Of a stretch of 64,000 nt of DNA, positions 26,181 to 37,887 are shown piece after piece. The notes below the pieces were generated by a model that was not told where the DNA came from, made no database searches, and saw nothing but the letters and a program-made list of their open reading frames with translations. Each line of letters opens with the position of its first letter. Position 1 is the stretch's first letter. The position numbers and the translations under genes were made by a program. This DNA comes from Xestospongia bergquistia (taxonomy: Eukaryota > Porifera > Demospongiae > Haplosclerida > Petrosiidae), in contig OZ014412.1 in NCBI GenBank assembly GCA_963965975.1, forward strand, positions 3,784,501 to 3,848,500, given 5' to 3'.

Positions 26181-28622
26181 ATGGATCTAGTGAAGACAAC
26201 ATGGCTACTACTGATACTGTTAGTATCTACTATATTAAAATGTACAGGTATGATTATATTAATAACTAATGTACTATTTTATTTAGTTTTATTATATAGC
26301 TGTTCAGTTCATATTTACTCCATCTCCTAACATTGGAGTCTATCAACTAGCACATTACCAATGCTTAGTGGATCATACTGGTGTGAGTATTACTTGGTAT
26401 GTTAATGGAACAGGTTCTACTAACAAGGAGATTATTCAACTTGATATCATCACAAGTGGAGCAGCATCTGCTGCTTCTAATCTTACAATACCTGGATATC
26501 CTCAATATAACAATACAATAGTGGGATGTGATGCATATGGATCAGTGATTGGTTATACCAACTTTAGTGAATCTACTCTGAGAATACAAGGTAACATACT
26601 CTCTAATATATGTCATTATATCTCCTCTCATTAGGTCAACTAGCTGGTGTCAACATTGAAGTCTATCAACTAGCATATTACCATTGTTCAGTGGATCATA
26701 CTGGTGTGGGTATTACTTGGCTTGTTAATGGAATGGTTTCTACTAACAATGACACTATCCAACTTGGTATTGTTACATATGGAGCAGGATCATCAAGCTC
26801 CAGTCTTATCATACCTGGAGATCCTCAATATAACAATACAGTAGTGACATGTAATGCTTTTGGATTTGGTATAATTAATGGTAGTAATTATATCAATACT
26901 AGCACAGCTACTTTGAGAATACAAGGTAACACACTCTCTGATATGTCATTATATCTCCTCTCATTAGGTAAACTAGCTGCTGTCAAGAACTTGACATGTC
27001 ATGTACAAAGTCTGTATATAAACTGTTCCTGGTCTCCACCCTTCTCTCTAGTATCCATACCTAGTTATATCATCAATGTTACTTATGGAGGAGAACTAGT
27101 TACACAGAACACTACATCTTCTACAACATGGGAGTATTGTCCCAGTCAATTTAGTAACTATACAATTAGTGTAGCTGGAAATAACTCAGCTGGAGAAGGA
27201 AAGATATGTACTACATCACTACATGTACCACCAGGTATTATCACTATGGTTACTCATGTATAATTTATTACTTTGATTTTAGTTAATATAAGTAATTTAA
27301 CAACTACCTTTATCAGATCAGTTAATAGCTGGATACTAAATATAACAATATATGATTTGGTAAGTTACATTATGATATCTCTAGATACCTCATGTTTGTG
27401 ATATTAGGAACTTCAACAATGTCCACATACAATGGAGTCAGCTCAACTAAATGTTGTTATATACAATGAAGATAATTCTTCTATATTTTTAAACAATCCA
27501 ATAATTCTAACTGATGAAAGAGTTATTGTTGTTACCATCTATATTGTAAATATAACTGATAATAAAATATGGAAGACAAGAGTGAGTTTATCATTACCAA
27601 GTGGAGCTGTTATTGATGTAACAGAATCAACTGTACTAAGTAAGTACATTATAAATGACTTATAAATATTTTCTCATTCATTAGGTACATATGATATTAC
27701 TGAAGCTACCCTATATAATGACCTAAGTAATATTGGTAGAACATGTTACAGCTGTCATTTTATAAGAGGAGCTATTGTTAAAGGTTGTCTTATTTCATTA
27801 ACTTCCTCTACCTACAGTAGTAACATATCATTGATGTGTTCTCCAGTATGTAGTAGTACAGTAATTGGATGTACATATGATCTACCTAGTGGTATATATA
27901 ATATGTATGTATATGATATTGAAGAGGAGGGTAGATTATCAGATGAGTGGGCAATATCATATACTAATATCATTATTACTGGATTGGAACCAACTTATTC
28001 ATTTCTTGAAGTGACTAATTCTATATCCACATGTCCTGTTTCCATAGTTACTATTACTATTGGAACATATGACTGTTTGACCAGTAAGTAATCATTAGTA
28101 CATTTGTTATCATTATTATATCTCTATGTATGTTATATAGATGATACACAAGTTAATAAAGTATTTATAACAGCTGCTAGTATATTAGGAGGTAATAAAT
28201 ATGACAATAATAAAAACACTAGTAGTTATATTATTATAAGTTAGTAAATAGTTAACTCTCAAAATGAAAACTGTTGTCATATAATTATATTATTTTGTAA
28301 ACTGTATAATATATTACTGTAATATATAGGTAGTCTAGTGGGTGTGTCAGTTCTAATACTGGTATGTACTGTAATAATACATATAGTGATATGTTGGATA
28401 AGAAGAACTAAGTCTCTGAGACAAGGTAATACTAACAGTGGAGACAGTTTGTAAATGATATTATCTATTATAGGTACTGTACCATCTCCTGTTAATCCAC
28501 TAACAGATACTGTCCCTCATCAAGTAATATCTCAATATGAGAATGTTGATATGGTCACTAATACACTACCTACTACTAAACTAGAGATGAAGACATGTGC
28601 TGCATATGGTGTGATAAAATAG
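26181..28622 (+). CDS. Receptor E: signal-Ig-Ig-FN3-divergent Cys domain-TM-Tyr tail
   Basis: Ten exons give 639 aa: 26181-26247, 26300-26590, 26635-26925, 26968-27234, 27283-27359, 27408-27639, 27685-28083, 28141-28191, 28330-28425 and 28474-28622. The signal peptide is the gene C type. Two Ig domains (23-119 and 120-216) are encoded by separate symmetric phase-1 exons. The second exon opens with GQLAGVN, the start normally used by the FN3 exon, then switches to IEVYQLAYYHCSVDH. FN3 spans 217-305. The linker (306-408) and Cys domain (409-541; RTCYSCHF, IVKGCLISL, CSPVCSS) are strongly diverged from those of A, C, D and G, but align by exon position and by the C-x2-C ... GC pattern. The TM exon (VSVLILVCTVIIHIVICW) and single tail exon (QYENV, AYGVIK) return to the common type. 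The frame is intact, and this is the most distinct ectodomain of the set. Confidence 0.8.
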
Positions 28623-28639
28623 TAAAGAATCCTCTTCTT

Positions 28640-29660
28640 TAGTCTATTTTAATCAGAGTACTATTTTCATATTGTCAATGACAAAGGAATTTGATAGTTA
28701 AAATAACCTTTTGACCTCATGTGTATAAAGTTATTTTCAATATAATATTTATTAATTATTAATGTATCATTATGTGTGTCTATAAAGATGTAGTTATATG
28801 ATATTGAGTCTGTACTCAATCAATTATGAATACAACAGTGATGAGTTGTAATTTAAAGAACTCTTCTTATTGTTATAATAGTACTAATGTTACTATTATC
28901 AATGACTCTAATAGATATAAGACTATAATATCAGTAATTAATCTTCCTCCTAGAGAGAAGTTCAATACATTTGTATACTTATAATATAATAGTAGACAGA
29001 TATTTCAAACTACTCCAGTAGTTACCAGTAAGTATATTATATGTGTTTGTATATATTATTAATAGTTTGTTTAAAGGTACTCATGATCTATAAGATATCA
29101 CTGTTTGGAATACTTCAGATGATATCCTGTGTCTTCAATTTAAACTTGTTCATGGTAGACAAATAACTAAACTACATCTAGATATGAGAAATGGAGATAA
29201 ACATTATAATCTGATTGTCTCTAACTACACACGTCATTTAATTGATAATGACAATATCTATTGTAACAATCAAGTTATATTTACTAAATGTTTCAGTGAT
29301 ATACCTCCTGGTAATAATTAGACGTTATATGTATGTAATGGAGTCTTAACTAATGTAGCTTGGTGATTTTAGCAATATATTGTAGTGGGATTTGCTACTT
29401 AATATACTTGCTACTAATAATATTCCTTATTAGGTATATATAATTATATTGAGAAAACAGCTAGTGTTGGTATTTGGACAAGATCTAGTTGTATTAGAAC
29501 CTCATGAGAGAACTTCAATGTTCATAGTCTTAGTGGTAAGTTATATTAGTAGTATATGATTAATCATATCATGTTTACTGCAGCTGGGAATCCCGAAACA
29601 GAGAATCCCTTGAAGACTTTTTGCCTGTTCTTAGGACCAGACTTTATAACAGAGTATGTT
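28640..29660 (+). pseudogene. Divergent receptor branch F (remnant)
   Basis: An exon ending at 29027 reads NTTVMSCNLKNSSYCYNSTN, then VINLPPREKFNTFVYL, a stop, and YNSRQIFQTTPVVT up to a gtaagt donor. The next exon (29077-29310) reads DITVWNTSDDILCLQFKLVH and HLDMRNGDKHYNLIV, with one early stop, and ends at a phase-consistent donor. ILCLQFKLVHG aligns with the CFTCYFLEG motif of the main Cys domain. Scattered exon-like pieces continue to about 29660, without a TM or tail. It appears to be a decayed relative whose better-preserved kin lie on the minus strand just downstream. Confidence 0.55.
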
Positions 29661-29712
29661 ATGGTAAGTATTCATGATATCAAGAAATAAGAATTGTTAT
29701 TAGTACCACCAA

Positions 29713-30100
29713 TTAATTAACAAGATCACATAATAATAATAATTGGAAAAAAATGAAATAATAACTCAAGTACATAACAGTTATACAATGATTAAAATAT
29801 AACATATTATGATGAGATATATCATAATGTAATATGGTAGTAGTATCCTCTATATAGAGATGAACTAGACATGTTTCACTTCCAATAATAAAGTTATATT
29901 GAAGACACAAACTGTTATCAGAGATATTGACAATAGACAGATCTAGTAGATCATGAGTACCTATTGTATGTAGTTATAATGAGATTATAAATATAAATAT
30001 TTGACATACTTGTCTTAAATATATCTGATTGAAGCACTTGACCACTGTTATACACTACATACAGTAGTGTAGTGTAGTATTTATATGGATCAAGTCTCAT
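29713..30100 (-). pseudogene. F-branch receptor fragment, minus strand, copy 1
   Basis: On the minus strand an exon entered after acaatag (29960 down to 29713) reads HDLLDLSIVNISDNSLCLQY, then NFIIGSETCLVHLYIEDTTT, and stays open to a stop. Upstream, from an ATG at 30100, comes MRLDPYKYYTTLLYVVYNSG and QVLQSDIFK. These two parts correspond to the two exons of the plus-strand fragment at 28640-29310, without its stops. No signal peptide, TM or tail is visible. A tandem copy lies at 31357-31776. Confidence 0.5.
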
Positions 30101-31356
30101 TGTAGCTATTACATTAATATTGAAGTACAATGTTTGAATGACTCAGTGTACATATATAGTACATGTATGCAAGCTATTTCTAATTGTATGAAATTGTATG
30201 AAGATGATGTATTCAAACATACATATCACAATGTTTCTTTCCAATAGACTCATTCTCTCCTTTGAAACGTGTACAACATTCTATTGTTTTTGTATGTTCA
30301 GTATTGAGTTACTGGGTTCAGGTTCCTGTATTGTGTTAACGCTAAAAGTTGTGTCATTTTCATACAATTTCATACTTCATCTAATTAATATTATTGATTT
30401 ATATGTTATATGATTAAACTTGTTTACAAATATAACACTAATGACCATTTAAAATGACATCAATAGAATGTCAGTTTTATAAAATCATAATCAATTACTT
30501 AAAGTAATTCAAATTTTGCCTTCTTCTCTGTTTGGTATACTCCTTTAACTAAATAGTGAGTGATTTACTATTATGGTTTTAAATTCAATCATTCATATAT
30601 TTTGACAAAGTTATAAGATGAATATAATGAACTGATTTACTACTGTATTAAAGGATTATAGAAGAATATACATTAATATGACCATAAATCAATTTAGAAC
30701 TTTCAAGGTCACAAGGTCATTTTATATACAGTATATGTACAATATAATATTATATATACATTGATCATTGTGCTAGTTTCAGTTTCTTTCAATTTTATCA
30801 TTGTTTATAATATAAATATAACAAGTAGTTTTTTCCTCTGTAAACTATTGGTTCTAGTCATTGACCTTATAAGGATATTTCATTTGTATTAATGTTGAGA
30901 GTGGGTACAGTAATATGTGATTAATGATATTATTGTCATAATCTTTATTGTCTGTTGCAGTTAAGTAACTCTATTTCCTTTCAATGTTTTCCTCAATGAT
31001 TCAAGAGCTTAGGTAAGCCTTCATTCCTTTTTTGTTGTCAGCCTCACCTATACTCTTACTCTTACACCTGTATTATAACTAAATACATGTTTCTAGCTGT
31101 CATTATTTTATGTATGGATGCATATAAGGTTGCAAATTTAGTAAACTTCATATCATAACAGATATCTAATGCAATAGTACACTATTCTAGTGTATAAAGG
31201 ATATACATGGAAATAAGTGAGATTATCATTACCTTTACTGCTAGTATTACTGGTTAGCACTGTAACTAAATATAGTTACACATTTTTCTAATACTGATCA
31301 GTAGAAAGTGAATAACAAGTCACTAATTAATTAACAAGATCACATAATAATAATTA

Positions 31357-31776
31357 TTAGAAAAAAATGAAACAATAAGTCAAGTACATAACAATTATAC
31401 AATGATTAAAATATAACATATTATGATGAGGTATATCATAATGTAATATGGTAGTAGTATCCTCTATATAGCGATGAACTAGACATGTTTGACTTCCAAT
31501 AATAAAGTTATATTGAAGACATAAACTGTTATCAGAGATATTGACAATAGACAGATCTAGTAGATCAAATATACCTATTGTATGTAGTAATATGAGATTA
31601 TAAATATAAATATTTGACATACTTGTCTTACATTGAAGCACTTGACCACTGTTATATACTACATACAGTAGTGTAGTGTAGTATTTATATAGATCAAGTC
31701 TCATTGTAACTATTACAATAATATTGGATAAAGTATAATTGAATGGCTCAGTGTGCATATATGTACATGCATACAA
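31357..31776 (-). pseudogene. F-branch receptor fragment, minus strand, copy 2
   Basis: This duplicates 29713-30100 (the repeated block is about 29705-30190 and 31327-31800). Here the frame is open from 31776 to 31357, giving 139 codons that include MRLDPYKYYTTLLYVVYNSG and SLCLQYNFIIGSQTCLVHRY. The splice acceptor before GIFDLLDL (exon high end 31574) is still present, so the long open frame may simply be unspliced sequence. No secretion or membrane signals are attached. Confidence 0.5.
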
Positions 31777-31799
31777 GCCATTCCTAATTATATGAAGAT

Positions 31800-32855
31800 G
31801 GTATATTTGAGCGTATCCAAGAACTTAGATCTTTCTTTTATTGTTGCCACCTTCACCTAAATACACCTGTATTACAACAAACTAAATGTTTATAGCTGTT
31901 ATTATATTATGTATGAATTCATATAGAGCTATAAGTTTAGTAAACCTCATATCATAACAGATAGTTAATCCAACAACACACTATTCCCTATGTATAAATA
32001 GTACACATAGAAATTGATGCAATTATCATTACCTGTTCTTTTGAGGCTACTATGAGTATATTTCTGATCAATAGTTTATCTTCTATTTCATTAAGAGTGA
32101 ATTGTGTGGAACATTGATAAATTAGTCAGACTACATTACCATGAACCTATCTGACATTAGTATTATAATAGGTCTTCTGTTAAGAGAACTTTTATGACAT
32201 AATAATAATTATTATAAATTGTACTATATATCAATGTAATTATATTGCTATTAGTTCAAAGGCATATAATGAAGCAATGAATTATGATAACTATCATATC
32301 AATTAATTTTAACAAATAGCACTAGAAGACTCTGTATACTAATATTTTTATGACACGTTAGATTTAAGATATAATTCCATTATAGAAGAAAAAAAGCTTT
32401 AGATGTTTATCTGTTCTGGAGTGTAAGCTATTGTATCCTGTTGTGGATTGTACAAGTCAACTCAAGAACTGAAGCCATGGAGGTATGATATCTTCAGTGA
32501 TATATATTATAATTATAAACTATTAATTGATGATCCATAGTAATGTTATTGAACAAGCATACAATGGTAATGATCATTTTCAATATGTCTGTAGATTTAT
32601 ATTGAGAAATTTATTACTTCAAAATTTAAAGTAGAAATAAAATAAGTCAATTCAGTATACATTGTGGTTATAATTTGTAAGAATTAGTCAATTTTTAGAA
32701 GTGTTTGTTTGTGTCTGGTTAAATGAATATTCATTAATTTATAGGAACATTATAAATTCATTATAGATCTATATTATCATATATTGGTATGTATAATCTT
32801 TTATCACATTTAGTTGACATTTTATTTATATACTGAATAATTTTAATGTTATCAG
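31800..32855. other. Intergenic
   Basis: No clear exon. About 32420-32700 repeats a module also seen at 9840-10100 and 62740-63000, centred on GAACTGAAGCCATGGAG followed by a gtatga donor-like site. In the other copies the equivalent reads AACTGAAACTATG then taagta. Confidence 0.45.
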
Positions 32856-32990
32856 TATGTTGTGACAAAACCTGGACATATTGTCAAAGCTGTTCGTTCT
32901 GGATATCTTTGTACCAAACAAACTAAGTGGTGCCCTGAGTCTTCATATCCACACAAACACGTTTGCTGTGACATCATTATCACACCTTAG
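32856..32990 (+). CDS. Candidate small Cys-rich terminal exon
   Basis: After an acceptor-like ttatcag the frame is open for 44 codons to TAG, reading YVVTKPGHIVKAVRSGYLCT, then KQTKWCPES and HVCCDIIITP. Its G+C is higher than its neighbours' and four Cys lie within 25 residues, as in small secreted peptides. A possible first exon is the ATG at about 32476 (ATGGAG then gtatga). The splice phase between them is unproven. I do not recognise a family. Confidence 0.3.
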   Translation, partial: YVVTKPGHIVKAVRSGYLCTKQTKWCPESSYPHKHVCCDIIITP

Positions 32991-33369
32991 ATCATGTACA
33001 AGGTATTTGGTTCTATAATGATATCTACATATACAACTATATACTGTACAAATACATTGAAATCAAATCAGTTGAAAAGATTTCTAAAATACAAATTGTA
33101 TTTGTAATGGAATCTTCTATTTGTCATTGAACAGTGTAGTGATATACATATGAGATTAACAATAATCTAATCTTCTATAGTATATATATTATCCCAGCTT
33201 TACTCTACTATGTTTGTCATGATTTCCACTATAACATCACATACTTGATAAAACATATGAAGGTAGAGAATTGATTTTGTACAGCTAGTTAATGAACTAT
33301 CTAATTGTTATATATAGAGTATAGAAATTGTTCAAAACTAACTATGGTGCATACAAATTAGTGACATCA

Positions 33370-33640
33370 CTATATCAATATACTAACGTAACAATGTAAC
33401 AGTATACCATTGTACTAATGTAATAGTGTGCCAATATACCAATGTATCAGTGTACTAATGTACCAATATAACAGTATATCAATGTGCTAATGTACTGATA
33501 TAACAATATACCAACATATAAATTTGCCAATGTGCTGATATACCAATGTACCAATGTACTATTGTAGCAACCTTATCAATAACAAGTGTACCAATATATC
33601 ATACCAATGTACTAATGTATTGATATACCAATTATACCAA
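33370..33640. repeat. Imperfect ~10-11 base minisatellite
   Basis: Many degenerate units of the type CCAATGTA, CTAATGTA, CCAATATA and ACAGTATA run head to tail for about 270 bases. Unit length and sequence drift, so it looks old. The short open frame running through it is a by-product of the repeat. Confidence 0.8.
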
Positions 33641-34680
33641 TATATGTCTCAAAAATGTTTACAATACTATAATACTAGAAGAAATTTGAATCATTTTCTA
33701 AAATTAGCACTATTGAAACAACTAAACAAGAATTGATCAGGCAAATTGAAAGCTAGTTACAAAGATGTTGATATGAATAGTTAGTGTCATTATTGATCCT
33801 ATCATCTGTTAGGATAATGTTGATAAAGATAATAATCATATATAATCTGTTTATAAAAATATACAATGAATTTGATGTATATTTTATGTTTTGTATTCCA
33901 TATATCGGTATATACGTATAAATAGAAGCGAAGGAAGCTAAAAAGAGACTAGTATATAGAAAGACGGGTGAATCTATTCGAAATTGGATCTTAAATATCA
34001 GCAGTTTACGTTGAAACCCTCCATGAAATTTAAGAAGTATGTACAGCTACCTTATAATATAGCCAGCATTTTATTTTATCTAAATGTCTTTAAAAACTGT
34101 AACCATCTTTGCTTAATTTTACACGCAGCATATTATATAAGTGCATTGTAACAAAACTGATCATGATTGTTTTATTATGGTTATACAGGTTCCATATAAC
34201 AAGATTATGATAGAAAAAGTTAATATCATATCATTTTAATTGCTAATGTATAATAGATTGACTGTTAATTGTAATTATGGTTAATGATATTATTTCTATT
34301 CTTAAGCATGACAGGCCAAGGTTGTTGCTATGGTTTCATAATTTCACTTCAATATATAGTGTGGTAATTTTAAACAATTTACCATATTCCTTGAACAGAG
34401 GCCTAGGCTTCTATTTCTTTTCAAAGATTTTTGACCAGGCCTTTAAACAATGGAAGCCTTTATTTCCAGCAACATATCATTAATCTATAACAAAGATTAC
34501 ACTAAACTTTCCCACAGCAGCTTGCTGGAATATATTTCATTAGACAATCAATAGGTGTAAGTTTGAAAGAAGCAAAAAAAGACATCCATTCAGATATTTT
34601 GAAACAATAAAGAATAGGAACAACACAAGTGCACATAACTAGATGTGGGTTATTATGTCTTAATATGAGATCATGCCTCT

Positions 34681-34740
34681 ATTTACAGCTGCTTGAATTA
34701 CCCAAGCAGCTGTAAATAGCTGTACCATAATGGTACAGCT
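34681..34740. repeat. Two adjacent inverted repeats
   Basis: Left hairpin: 34681-34695 (ATTTACAGCTGCTTG) pairs with 34703-34717. Right hairpin: 34718-34728 (AGCTGTACCAT) pairs with 34730-34740. Both arms share the AGCTGTA/TACAGCT core, and a further AGCTGTACCATTA follows. This could be a foldback element or MITE remnant. It is not a prokaryotic terminator. Confidence 0.75.
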
Positions 34741-34858
34741 GTAAACAGCTGTACCATTATTATTACCCTTAAAAAGTAATCTAAAGTTTATTTAAGACTA
34801 ATATGATGGGAATTTGGATTATTTACAGTTATAATGAATAAATCATGTTTAAAATACA

Positions 34859-34909
34859 TTAAAGTGTATATAATATGAATACATAGTATTCATATTATAT
34901 ACACTTTAA
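34859..34909. repeat. Perfect 24-base palindrome
   Basis: Arms 34859-34882 and 34886-34909 are exact reverse complements (TTAAAGTGTATATAATATGA at the outer end) with a three-base ATA loop. Such a perfect arm length is not expected by chance, even in AT-rich DNA. Function unknown. Confidence 0.9.
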
Positions 34910-35163
34910 CAGTGTTAGCCTTGGCACAGCATCTTATTTTGACTAAAAATTAATAGCTCTAAACACTACTAACATAAATAGTCATTTCAATATCATTAAT
35001 AATCAAAACACTATGATATTTACTTTTGCATCAAATAATTTTAGTTAATTCAAATTGTATATACATCATATTAGTTAAATCAACCAACAATGATGCATGA
35101 TTGAAATGTAATAATTTAGTTATGTGTACTTTTCTTAGATTTTAGCCTGTTAAGCTTAAGAAG

Positions 35164-37539
35164 ATGCCTTTTAAAGTGGCACATATAATCTTCATTGTCC
35201 TTACATTGTGCTTCCAAATTTCAGGTAAATAATTTTCTACTAATAAAAATTAAATTTTGTTGCTGCATTCTAAAATCTATATGTTTTGCATCCAAATTGT
35301 TCAAATAAATATAATTCTTACAGCTTAAAGTACAACTTTATTATAACATAAAATTAATTATATGTGATCTTACACTTGGAGGTAATTCTATTGGAATACA
35401 ACTGTTCAGGCATTTTTCAAGCAGATCTAGACCAGGAGTAGAATTAGAACTATAGTCTTAATATTTATGACTAAATGCATAGTAATAATGATTCAGGAAT
35501 TATCCTCATATATGTCTATACATATGTATATATATAAAAGTATGATGTGCATAATTAACCAGAGAACACTGAGTAAGAAGTAACAAAGAAGCAAATATAT
35601 ACTAACAACTTTAATAGTGCTCTTATAGTAATAAGAGCAAATAATGGATTTGTACACTTATATAAACATGATAAGGAATAATGTTCTCCATTTTTTATAT
35701 TTTAATAGCTGTTCAGTTCATATTTATTCCATCTCCTAACATTGAAGTCTATCAACTAGCACATTACCAATGTTCAGTGGATCATTCTAGTGTCAATATT
35801 GGTTGGAATGTTAATGGCACAGCATACACTCATAATGAGATTATACAACTCGGTATGGTTACAACTGGAGGAAAACAACATTCAAATCTTACAATACATG
35901 GATATCCTCAATATAACAATACAGAAGTGATATGTATTGCCTCAGGACTTTTGAATGCTATGGATCCTAATAGTTTCTATTACAACTTTGATAATGCTAC
36001 TCTGAGAATACAAGGTAACACACTCTTTGATATATGTCATTATATCTCCTCTCATTAGGCGAACTAGCTGCTGTCAACAACTTGATATGTCATGTACAAA
36101 GTCAGTATATAAACTGTTCCTGGACTCCTCCCTTCTCTCTGGTATCCATACCTGGTTATATCATCAATGTTACTTACGGACGAGAACTAGTTACACAGAA
36201 CACTACATCTTCTACAACATGGCAGTACAACTACTGTCCCACTCAATCTGGTAACTATACAATTAGTGTATCTGGTTATAACTCGGCTGGAGAAGGAGAG
36301 ATAAGTACGAACAAAATATCAGCAGGTATGTGATGTTAGACCTTATTGAATTTTCAAACTGGCAGGCTGTCATAGATGTATCCACTTATATCCATGTCAC
36401 TCCTAAAAGATTACCAAATAACACATATTTGGTCAACTATATTGTAGAGGTATGATAAGGTGCCAGCAGTAACATTATACATCCCATCTTCTGTAGAGTG
36501 ATTATTCCTTACAACCATCATCAATATCTCTCAATTTAACTAATAGTAATGGAGTGATACTCATTTTTAACGGAAGTGTAGATGATTTTGTTGGAAATAA
36601 GTTAATTGGAAATATAAGTATTGATATGATTGGCAGACAAAGGTGGAGTATTGCTTCAATTTTAAGATACAACTGTAGATCTCTTAAGTCACCAGTTAAA
36701 ACATTTTGTAAGTTATTTTATTTGTACTTTAATAATTTTATTTTTACATTAGCTACTTTCAATGTACAAAATGGTAGTTTAACAGTCATTAACTCTATTA
36801 CTGGAGAAGTTTGTTTTACTTGTTATTTTCTTGAGGGTAGTCAATCACAAGGATGTTATATTGAATATAACTCACTTATAACAGACTACTACAGTGGTAA
36901 TATTACCATAGTGAGAACATCAGTAGATACCAGTACTGCTAGTAAATGTGTGACAGGAATATATACCAGTAACTATAATGTGACATTTTATGATATGGAT
37001 TATAACAATGTACCATATACTACTGAGTATGCTGTAAAACTGACTAATCAATTAGTGACTGGACTATTTCCTACACCTATTTTTTCTACCTTATCAAGTA
37101 TGTCTTTAATGAGTAGCACTAAATCATCATCATCTCCATCATCTACACTTGGTAAGAGTAAGTTACTTCAATCATTATGTCATACTTGTTGTAGTGTATA
37201 TTACTACAGCAGGGAATGTTCAACGAAGTCCACAAGTAGCAACTATTGGTATGTTTCTTATATGTAGTACTCTTATTTAAGTGTTTTCTAGTTGGTGGAG
37301 TAATTGCTGGATTTGTAATAGTATTGATATTTATTTTTGTATTAATCATTGGAATTATATTAATTTTGAATGGACCACCCAAGGGAAGAAATTGTAAGTT
37401 TGATGCATTAATATTAATTGTCAATGTCACACATATAGGTAAATGGATACTGCCAAAAGAATACCCTAACTTGGAAGATCATACTACTGTCAGCAATATT
37501 ATTAACAACCCAGATGAGGTTAACAAAGACACCTCATGA
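35164..37539 (+). CDS. Receptor G: signal-Ig-FN3-linker-Cys-stalk, distinct TM and tail
   Basis: Nine exons join to 521 aa: 35164-35224, 35709-36014, 36059-36325, 36376-36449, 36497-36707, 36753-37157, 37210-37248, 37292-37393 and 37439-37539. The signal peptide (MPFKVAHIIFIVLTLCFQIS) is the gene A type. The Ig domain (21-122) has YQCSVDH, IGWNVNG and EVICIAS. FN3 spans 123-211. The linker (212-306) is the gene C type (SIDMIGRQRWSI). The Cys domain (307-441) has EVCFTCYFLEGSQSQGCYIE and is almost identical to those of A, C and D. The TM exon differs: GGVIAGFVIVLIFIFVLIIG, and the tail is short, with EYPNLED. A CAGCAG acceptor at 37204-37209 and two possible donors at exon 6 (37151, 37157) leave minor splice ambiguity that keeps the frame. 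An alternative last exon is listed at 37888. Confidence 0.8.
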
Positions 37540-37887
37540 TTAAGTGTTATTCATAATATTAAAAAATGGATTATAATTGCAATCTCAATTTGTATATACA
37601 ACAACATTGTCATATATCATTAAAATTTTTATATAAGGAGTTATTCAAACAGCTCTCAATTCTTGTATTATTGATATCTTACCAGTTTAATCCATTTTAA
37701 ATGTTTTTATTTTATCTGAATATTAATTATCGAAGTAATTATGTGATGTGATTGTTTATTCTTACTTCATGTTTTAATTCCCTCATACATTAGATATTAA
37801 CAACTACTCAACATAACCAGAACAATTATACTGATATAACTCTATCATCTAATGGTCCTGTTGCTCCTCCTGATCTTCATTCTACAG

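Larger units (their letters stand above)
32991..35163. other. Intergenic upstream of gene G
   Basis: Apart from the minisatellite and the inverted repeats listed separately, I see no exon here. The last 150 bases before the gene G start resemble the region before gene A only weakly (a shared tgtactttt motif). Confidence 0.5.

Noticed and set aside
33370-33640. CRISPR-like array
   Set aside because: Units are contiguous and degenerate with no unique spacers, and the genome is eukaryotic.
33554-33736. 60-codon frame in the minisatellite
   Set aside because: Generated by the repeat units.
34277-34483. 68-codon plus-strand frame (MVNDIISILKHDRP...)
   Set aside because: No recognisable domain, signal peptide or splice partner, and no second copy to test conservation.
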